Position numbers and translations under genes: made by a program. Below, one piece after another: positions 6,064 to 11,198 of a stretch of DNA of 11,198 nucleotides; position 1 is the stretch's first letter; each line of letters opens with the position of its first letter. Source of the DNA: Desulfobacterales bacterium. Lineage in GTDB: Bacteria; Desulfobacterota; Desulfobacteria; Desulfobacterales; Desulfosalsimonadaceae. Location: assembly GCA_018224315.1 (NCBI GenBank), contig JAGTVF010000349.1, forward strand, positions 1 to 11,198. Reading direction: 5' to 3'. Below the pieces are notes generated by a model. That model was not told the DNA's origin. It did no database searches and was given only the letters and a program-made list of their open reading frames with translations.

Positions 6064-8190
6064 TTATTCGGCTTCGAGTGCCGGGACCACCGGGTCCCGC
6101 AGGATTTGCTCCATGGCGGTTTTCGCGCTCTGAGCGGCTTCGGGAAATACCTTGTTCAAATTGCGGATGTGGCGCAGGTTGTCTGCGGTGCGCATGATCA
6201 GCATGGCCAGATCCCCTTCTGCGCTGTCCCACAGGGCAAGTACCGAGTCCCAGTCCCGGCCCGCGGTCCAGTGATACACGGTCATGGCCGGGCGCATGAA
6301 CAAAAAGGGCGCGGCAAAGCCCTTTGCGATCATTTCCTTTGCAAAGGGCCGCAGGCCCTCCCGGATGCCCAGGTAGGCCTCTTCCAGGGTTTCGGGCACG
6401 TCCTTTGGGTGAATGCTGTCTTCGTCGGTTTCCCGCTCATTGACAAACGCGGCCATGACAGCCGCCAGAAGGGCCGGGTCGGATTGGGGAAACAGGTTTT
6501 GGCGAAAGCCCTCGGCCACCATCAGGGGATGATCGATTCTGAGCTGGGAGGCCCAGATGCCGTCTTCGGTGAGCCGGTTGTCTTTGTCCACGTAATCCTT
6601 CTGCTTTAAAAAATCAAGATGCCGGACAAATTCCGCCCATAAATGATCCATGTCCCGGATGCTGCCGGTCTGCTTTTTTTTCTTTTTGCGTTTGCTTTGG
6701 AACTGGAAATTGGCAAAGGACTTGTCGAGCAGTTCGCGCACCTGTTTGGGGGTGTGGGACAAAAGCAGGTTTAAGGTCATGGAGAAATTGATCTGGATCT
6801 GGCTGTCCACATCCGTGGGCTGGGCGTAAACCAGCCGGCCCACGTAGCGCGTGTCCATAAACCGGCCCGGGATGACCACGGCAAAACCGATGTTGTCCAT
6901 GCCCCGGCGGCCGGCCCGGCCGGTCATCTGGTGAAATTCCGTGGGATTGAGGGAAACAAACTCCCGGCCGTTGAATCGGTCCGAGTTGAGAAAGGCAATG
7001 GTGCGGGCGGGAAAATTCACCCCTGCGGCCACCGTGGAGGTGGCAAACACCGCATCCAGATAGCCTTCTGTCATCAGGGTTTCGATCACCAGTTTCCATG
7101 CCGGCAGCTGGCCGCTGTGATGGGCGGCCACCGCCTTGTGCACCAGATCGGGCACCTGCTTGTGATCGGCCAGGTGGGGGGCCTTTTCAATGAGTTCGGC
7201 CACCCGCTGTCTTCTGCCGGCTTTGCGCTCCGGGTCTTCGACCACCTTGTAGTCAGCGCACAAAAGCAGGGCATTGTCGCAGTCCGCCCGGGATTTCAGA
7301 AAAAAAATGGCCGGCAGGAGGTTGTATTTGCGAAACACGGCCAGCACATCGCCCATTTTTGGAAGGCTTGCCCCGAATCCGCCACGTCTGGCATTGTTGG
7401 TGCTTTTGATAAACTGGAGCACCTTTTTATACAGCCTGGCCCCGCCGCCTTTTTTGTCCTTTTTGTCCAGCAGGGGAAACAGGGTGCCGGAAGGATGGAG
7501 AAAAAGCGGATACAAGGGCACGGGCCGCTTTTTTTCCTCCACCACAAGGCATTTGCGGCCCCGGATGGATTCCAGCCAGGCCGCGATCTGGGCGGCGTTT
7601 CCCACGGTGGCCGACAGCATCAGCAGCGGGATGCGCGCCGGCAGGTAGATCATGGTTTCCTCCCAGACCACCCCCCGGCTTTCGTCGCCCAGAAAATGGG
7701 CCTCGTCTAAGACCACAAGGTCCGTGCCCAGGTCCTCGCCATGGTGCATGGCATCATAGAGTTGATTTCGCAGGATTTCCGTGGTGCCCACGATAATCGG
7801 GGCATCGGTGTTTTCCTTGCGGTCGCCCGTGAGAATGCCCAGGTTGTCGGCGCCGAAGATTTCGGCAAATTCGCAGTACTTGGAGTTGGTCAGAGCCTTT
7901 AACGGCGATGCATACCAGGCCCGTCCGCCGGTGTCAAAGATCTGGCGGATGGCCTCCACGGCAATCCAGGTCTTGCCGGAACCCGTGGGCGCGGTTACCA
8001 GGCCGTCTCCCTTTTCCATGGCTTTTAGCGCCTGGATCTGGAACGGGTCGGGTTTAAACGGCCGCTTTTCCGGCCGGCCGATTTCGGCAAACACCTTTTT
8101 GAGTTTGGCGTCAGAGCCGGCCTTTAAAGGCTGGCGCTTTGCCTTGGCCGGCCCGCGCCGTTTTTTTGGATAAGGGCGCTTTTCAGCCAT
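6064..8190 (-). CDS. Ski2-like DEAH-box RNA/DNA helicase
   Basis: A 708-residue superfamily 2 helicase. Motif I is APTGSGKT (67-74), Ia PLKAL (96-100), II DEAH (152-155), III SAT (183-185), IV about 314-321 (AIFFLKSR), V STVAAGVNFPA (385-395) and VI QMTGRAGRRG (431-440). The LxxGVNFPAR and QMxGRAGRRGxDxxG signatures are those of Ski2/Mtr4-type helicases, which unwind RNA 3' to 5' with ATP. The N-terminus is very basic (KKRRGPAKAKR), suited to nucleic-acid binding. The core ends near 500 with a lysine-rich linker (RKKKKKQ). The C-terminal 200 residues are helical and include a winged-helix-like segment and a DSHCT-like tail (AAVMAAFVNERETDED). The start ATG shares one base with the upstream stop (TGATG), so translation is coupled to the CooC-like gene. 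The ribosome binding site is weak (AAAG). The substrate, RNA or DNA, is not decided by the sequence. Confidence 0.88.
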   Translation of the reverse strand: MAEKRPYPKKRRGPAKAKRQPLKAGSDAKLKKVFAEIGRPEKRPFKPDPFQIQALKAMEKGDGLVTAPTGSGKTWIAVEAIRQIFDTGGRAWYASPLKALTNSKYCEFAEIFGADNLGILTGDRKENTDAPIIVGTTEILRNQLYDAMHHGEDLGTDLVVLDEAHFLGDESRGVVWEETMIYLPARIPLLMLSATVGNAAQIAAWLESIRGRKCLVVEEKKRPVPLYPLFLHPSGTLFPLLDKKDKKGGGARLYKKVLQFIKSTNNARRGGFGASLPKMGDVLAVFRKYNLLPAIFFLKSRADCDNALLLCADYKVVEDPERKAGRRQRVAELIEKAPHLADHKQVPDLVHKAVAAHHSGQLPAWKLVIETLMTEGYLDAVFATSTVAAGVNFPARTIAFLNSDRFNGREFVSLNPTEFHQMTGRAGRRGMDNIGFAVVIPGRFMDTRYVGRLVYAQPTDVDSQIQINFSMTLNLLLSHTPKQVRELLDKSFANFQFQSKRKKKKKQTGSIRDMDHLWAEFVRHLDFLKQKDYVDKDNRLTEDGIWASQLRIDHPLMVAEGFRQNLFPQSDPALLAAVMAAFVNERETDEDSIHPKDVPETLEEAYLGIREGLRPFAKEMIAKGFAAPFLFMRPAMTVYHWTAGRDWDSVLALWDSAEGDLAMLIMRTADNLRHIRNLNKVFPEAAQSAKTAMEQILRDPVVPALEAE
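6673..6679 (-). other. Candidate -1 frameshift (slippery) site in the helicase gene
   Basis: On the coding strand the frame reads AAG-AAA-AAA-AAG-CAG, which contains A-AAA-AAG in the same phase as the dnaX slippery heptamer. A -1 slip would add 19 residues beginning ADRQH and stop at 6616-6614. A short inverted repeat (CCGG, 6 bases, CCGG) begins four bases downstream. No strong upstream Shine-Dalgarno stimulator was seen. It could equally be just a lysine-rich linker. Confidence 0.3.
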
Positions 8191-8945
8191 CAGAGCTTTT
8201 CAATCATTTTGATGATTTCAGACTTGGCCGCGGAGTCTGCTTCATACGGGGACACGCCGTTTAGGTCGGCCTCGATCAGCGCATCGTCAAAGGGCAAAAA
8301 TCCCAGAAAGTCGAAATCCGACAGGTGCTTTTGCAGAAACTGCCGGTCTTTTTCCCCCCGGATTTTGTTGCCCACCAGCGAAATCTTGTCCAGGCCGATT
8401 TCGCCGGCCAGCTGCTTGATGTGCATGGCCGTGTCAATGCTTCTGCGGCCCGGCTCCACCACCACAATCAGCCGGTCCACAGCCCGTGCAGTGGCCCGGC
8501 CCAGATGCTCGATGCCCGCTTCCATGTCCATGATGACGACTTCATCCCGTGCCAGCACAATATGGGTGATCAGGGCCTTGAGCAGGGTGCTTTCCGGGCA
8601 GATGCATCCGGCGCCGCCTTTTTTCACGCCGCCCAGACGCATGAGCTTGATGTTGTCCAGCGTTGCCGAAAGCGCGTCAGGCAGATCATCCACCTTGGGA
8701 TTCATTTTGAAAAACCCGCCGATGCTGCCGGGCTTGGCCTCGGTGCGCTCATAGACGAGATCCTTCATCTCTGAGATGGGAACGATGTCTTCGGCACCCT
8801 CGATGCCTACGGCTGCCGCCAGGTTGGCATCCGGGTCCGCGTCAATGGCCAGGACCCGTTTTTTCTGCTCGCTCAATGCCCGGATCAACAGGGCTGAAAA
8901 CGTGGTTTTGCCCACTCCGCCTTTTCCGCTTACCGCCAGTTTCAT
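8190..8945 (-). CDS. cooC: CooC/AcsF-like nickel-insertion ATPase
   Basis: A 251-residue MinD/NifH-like ATPase. The deviant Walker A is SGKGGVGKTT (6-15), with DADPDANL at 35-42 (switch I) and VVIMDMEAGIEHLGR (136-150, Walker B/switch II). C114 and C116 form the CxC motif (GAGCICPE) that CooC dimers use to bind a metal at their interface. In known systems CooC/AcsF uses ATP to mature the Ni-Fe-S cluster of carbon monoxide dehydrogenase or acetyl-CoA synthase in the cytoplasm. No CODH or other nickel enzyme gene lies in the window, so the client is unknown. AAAGGA (8958-8953) stands seven bases before ATG. The gene is first in an operon with the helicase and cardiolipin synthase. Family membership is firm. 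The symbol is by family only. Confidence 0.85.
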   Translation of the reverse strand: MKLAVSGKGGVGKTTFSALLIRALSEQKKRVLAIDADPDANLAAAVGIEGAEDIVPISEMKDLVYERTEAKPGSIGGFFKMNPKVDDLPDALSATLDNIKLMRLGGVKKGGAGCICPESTLLKALITHIVLARDEVVIMDMEAGIEHLGRATARAVDRLIVVVEPGRRSIDTAMHIKQLAGEIGLDKISLVGNKIRGEKDRQFLQKHLSDFDFLGFLPFDDALIEADLNGVSPYEADSAAKSEIIKMIEKL

Positions 8946-8965
8946 TTGATTGTCCTTTTATGGCT

Positions 8966-8980
8966 ATGAATTGAATTCAT
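8966..8980. promoter_or_regulatory. 15-base palindrome, possible operator
   Basis: ATGAATT-G-AATTCAT is a perfect inverted repeat with 7-base arms and one central base. It sits 21 bases upstream of the CooC-like start codon and just upstream of its Shine-Dalgarno site. If the upstream TATAAT box is used, it would lie in the leader. A similar AATTGAATTGAAT sequence occurs just before the U32 start (about 9158-9170). A repressor site is a plausible inference only. Confidence 0.4.
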
Positions 8981-9039
8981 TTTCCCTGAACTGAGCGATT
9001 TTCTGCTTTAAAAATTTGAGATGCCCAGTTTCGGTTTTA

Positions 9040-9045
9040 ATTATA
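9040..9045 (-). promoter_or_regulatory. Candidate -10 box for the CooC-like operon
   Basis: TATAAT on the minus strand is a perfect -10 consensus in an AT-rich stretch about 95 bases upstream of the CooC-like start. No convincing -35 box is found at 16-18 bases (the sequence there is AAAAAT), so it may need an activator. On the plus strand TTGAGA (9016-9021) with AATTAT (9039-9044) at 17 bases could serve the U32 gene, also weakly. Confidence 0.3.
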
Positions 9046-9132
9046 AATTGCGATTTCATACTATTTTTAATATCATTAAACGATTTTGCAAACAAGTCCA
9101 GTCTGACGGCATGTCCGGGACGGTATCTGCGG

Positions 9133-9145
9133 GCCCGGCCCGGGC
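9133..9145. repeat. GC-rich palindrome upstream of the U32 gene
   Basis: GCCCGG-C-CCGGGC is a perfect 13-base palindrome in an otherwise AT-rich leader, 23 bases before the ATG at 9169. In RNA it could form a five-pair hairpin with a GCC loop. It has no T-tract, so it is not a terminator. Confidence 0.4.
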
Positions 9146-9168
9146 ATGTTCATCTTTAATTGAATTGA

Positions 9169-11178
9169 ATGTATCCTATGACATCTGAACAAAAGGCTTT
9201 TGATACAAAAAACCCACCCAAAAAACCTGAAATCCTTTCCCCGGCGGGCAACCAGGAGTCGTTTCTGGCGGCCCTGGCCGCAGGTGCGGATGCGGTTTAC
9301 TGCGGCCTCAAGGACTTTAACGCGCGCATGGCCGCAGACAATTTCACCATTGAGCAGCTGGCCAGGCTCACCCGGCTGGCCCATGAGAACGGCAAAAGGG
9401 TCTATGTGGCCCTCAATACCCTGATCAAGCCAGATGAACTGGCAGACGCGGCAAAGCTGGCCGATCAGCTGTGCCGGCATGTCAGACCGGATGCCCTGAT
9501 TATCCAGGATCCGGCCATGGTGGCCATTGCCGGGCAGGTCGGATTTAAGGGCGAACTTCATCTGTCGACCCTCGCCAATGTCACCTTTCCCGCGGCCCTG
9601 GATGTGGTACGCACCTTGCCGGCGGTCAGCCGGGTGGTGCTGCCCAGGGAATTTTCCATTGACGAGATCAAGGCGGCAGCAGAAAACTGCCCGGATGAAC
9701 TTTCCCTGGAGGTTTTTGTCCACGGCGCCCTTTGCGACGGGGTTTCGGGCCGGTGCTACTGGAGCAGTTTCCTGGGGGGGAAAAGCGGACTGCGGGGCAA
9801 GTGCGTGCAGCCCTGCCGGCGGATTTACAACCAGGGCAAAAACCGCAGCCGGTTTTTTTCCTGCCAGGATCTGTGGATTGACGTGCTCACCAAGCTGCTG
9901 CTGGAAGTGCCGGCAGTATCGGGCTTAAAAATCGAAGGCCGCAAAAAGGGCCCGCATTACGTGTATTACACCACTGCCGCCTACAAGATGCTGCGCGATC
10001 ACCCGGGCGACAGCGCTGCCCGCAAAACCGCCCTGTCATTTCTGGACCAGGCGCTGGGAAGAAAGCCCACCCATTACCGATTTTTGCCACAGCGGCCCTG
10101 GAATCCGGTGGATACTGACACCCAGACCGGCTCGGGCAGCCTCATCGGCAAGGTCCAGGGCCCGAAAACCAAACCCTATATGGATCCCAGAGACGCCCTG
10201 CTGCCCGGCGATCTTTTGCGCATTGGCTACGAGGACCAGTCCTGGCACCGCACCCTTCGCATTGCCAGACACGTTCCCAAAAAGGGCCGGTTTTACTTAA
10301 ACCTTACAGAAAAGGAACGGCCGGCCAATGACACGCCCGTGTTTCTCATCGACCGGCGCGAACCGGAACTGACAGCCGAAATCAAACCCTTTGCCGACCG
10401 GCTCGAAGCTCTTCCGGAAAAAGGGGCTTCCCCGTCCCGGTTTAAAATCCAACTGCCGGCCAAAACCCTGCACCGCCATCCGGTTGTGGAAATGCAGGTG
10501 CAGCGGGACCTGCCCGAAGAAATGCCGGAAAGTGCCAATACCGGCATCTGGCTGCGCCCGGAGATGAAGCCGGGCAAGCTGCCCCTTACCAACCGGATCT
10601 GGTGGTGGCTGCCCCCGGTGGTCTGGCCGGATGCCGAAGCCGGGCTCCGGGCAGCGGTTGGCGCGGCCGTGGACAAGGGATTTAAGCAGTTTGTGCTCAA
10701 CTCGCCCTGGCAAATGGCCCTGTTTCCCCCCAAAAAGGGCCTGCGGTTCTGGGCCGGTCCGTTTTGCAACATTGCCAATGCGCTTGCCATGGAAACCCTG
10801 GCGTCCATGGGTTTTTCCGGGGCAATTGTCAGCCCGGAGCTGGGAAAAAACGACTACACCCACCTGCCGGCCAAAAGTCCCCTGCCGCTGGGCATTGTGA
10901 TCTACGGCAACTGGCCCCTGTGCATCTCCCGGGTGGTGGCCGAAGGCATGGCTGAAAACTCCCTTTTTAAAAGCCCCAGGGGAGAGCATGCCTGGGTGAC
11001 GCGCATGGATGACAATTACTGGGTTTTTCCGGACTGGGCCGTGGATCTGACCGGTCACGGCCAGACCCTGGAGAATCTGGGCTACCGGGTCTTCGTGCAC
11101 ATGCACGAACCCCTGCCGGCCGGGGTGCATTTAAAAAAACGGCCGGGCAAGTGGAACTGGGACCACGGCCTGAAATAG
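9169..11178 (+). CDS. U32-family protein, RlhA-type Fe-S RNA hydroxylase-like
   Basis: A 669-residue member of 'peptidase' family U32. The N-terminal TIM-barrel-like domain begins with PEILSPAGNQESFLAAL (about 20-36) and DAVYCGL. The family signature EVFVHGALCDGVSGRC is at 181-196. Cysteines 189, 196, 212 and 216 follow the C-x6-C-x15-C-x3-C pattern of the Fe-S-binding U32 proteins. LKIEGRKKGPHYV follows at about 253-265. A small beta-type domain (about 320-400, SGSLIGKVQG, PGDLLRI, VFLIDRREPEL) and a second domain (about 455-669, GPFCNIANALA, VSPELGK, YGNWPLCIS) complete the long form. E. coli RlhA, of similar length, hydroxylates C2501 of 23S rRNA, and relatives hydroxylate tRNA; no protease activity is implied. 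Which RNA is modified here is unknown. The start is ATG 9169 or the in-frame ATG 9178. Neither has a clear ribosome binding site. The gene is divergent from the CooC-like operon and no operon partner is visible. Confidence 0.85.
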   Translation: MYPMTSEQKAFDTKNPPKKPEILSPAGNQESFLAALAAGADAVYCGLKDFNARMAADNFTIEQLARLTRLAHENGKRVYVALNTLIKPDELADAAKLADQLCRHVRPDALIIQDPAMVAIAGQVGFKGELHLSTLANVTFPAALDVVRTLPAVSRVVLPREFSIDEIKAAAENCPDELSLEVFVHGALCDGVSGRCYWSSFLGGKSGLRGKCVQPCRRIYNQGKNRSRFFSCQDLWIDVLTKLLLEVPAVSGLKIEGRKKGPHYVYYTTAAYKMLRDHPGDSAARKTALSFLDQALGRKPTHYRFLPQRPWNPVDTDTQTGSGSLIGKVQGPKTKPYMDPRDALLPGDLLRIGYEDQSWHRTLRIARHVPKKGRFYLNLTEKERPANDTPVFLIDRREPELTAEIKPFADRLEALPEKGASPSRFKIQLPAKTLHRHPVVEMQVQRDLPEEMPESANTGIWLRPEMKPGKLPLTNRIWWWLPPVVWPDAEAGLRAAVGAAVDKGFKQFVLNSPWQMALFPPKKGLRFWAGPFCNIANALAMETLASMGFSGAIVSPELGKNDYTHLPAKSPLPLGIVIYGNWPLCISRVVAEGMAENSLFKSPRGEHAWVTRMDDNYWVFPDWAVDLTGHGQTLENLGYRVFVHMHEPLPAGVHLKKRPGKWNWDHGLK

Positions 11179-11198
11179 GCGGGCAGGGCCGGGCGGGA

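Noticed and set aside
9076..9723. Minus-strand open frame of 215 codons over the U32 start
   Set aside because: It is antisense to the conserved N-terminal U32 domain and shows low-complexity composition without family motifs.
10297..11130. Minus-strand open frame of 277 codons
   Set aside because: It is antisense to the U32 C-terminal half; histidine/glycine/proline-rich composition is typical of a GC-rich shadow frame.
1..11198. Search by eye for CRISPR repeats, tRNA genes, transposase genes and attachment sites
   Set aside because: No spaced direct repeats of 25-40 bases, no tRNA-like cloverleaf, no transposase motif and no long terminal inverted repeats were seen. The DNA is almost filled by the described genes.

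Overview
The window reads as an ordinary chromosomal stretch of a GC-rich, Gram-negative anaerobe, most likely a sulfate-reducing deltaproteobacterium (Desulfobacterota, Desulfobacteraceae-like). This is an inference from gene content (a CooC/AcsF-type nickel-insertion ATPase, a paired DUF2868/DUF3482 membrane system, a long two-part U32 protein), the base composition and the short AT-rich intergenic repeats. No rRNA, tRNA, CRISPR array, insertion sequence or phage gene is visible. Coding density is very high.

Region 1 (1-3409, minus strand) is a tightly coupled three-gene unit read right to left: a four-helix membrane protein of the DUF2868 type, a GTPase with a DUF3482-type C-terminus that starts at TTG one base after its partner's stop, and a winged-helix/PrmA-like methyltransferase whose ATG overlaps the GTPase stop and which leaves the window at base 1. 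The reading frames are interlocked, so the three products are probably made together. The membrane protein and the GTPase look like a dedicated pair, and the methyltransferase may be its third member.

Region 2 (3410-3697) is a divergent intergenic stretch of 288 bases. It holds two different arrays with a 7-base period, a hairpin formed from the second array, and a good sigma70-type promoter facing right. That promoter drives a single PHP-domain metal-dependent phosphoesterase (3698-4627), which also begins at TTG.

Region 3 (4618-8945, minus strand) is a second compact operon read right to left: a CooC-like deviant-Walker-A ATPase, a Ski2-like DEAH-box helicase (stop and start share one base) and a two-HKD cardiolipin synthase (6 bases downstream). 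The last gene overlaps the PHP gene tail to tail by 10 bases. Inside the helicase gene, at the junction after the helicase core, lies a dnaX-like A-AAA-AAG slippery site in the correct phase, which could yield a core-only helicase.

Region 4 (8946-9168) is a 223-base divergent control region with a perfect 7+7 palindrome just upstream of the CooC gene, a consensus TATAAT box facing left and a GC-rich palindrome. It is followed by a plus-strand U32-family protein (9169-11178) with the cysteine set of the RlhA-type Fe-S tRNA/rRNA hydroxylases. RNA-related roles recur (helicase, U32 protein, PrmA-like methyltransferase), but nothing in the sequence shows that these genes act in one pathway.
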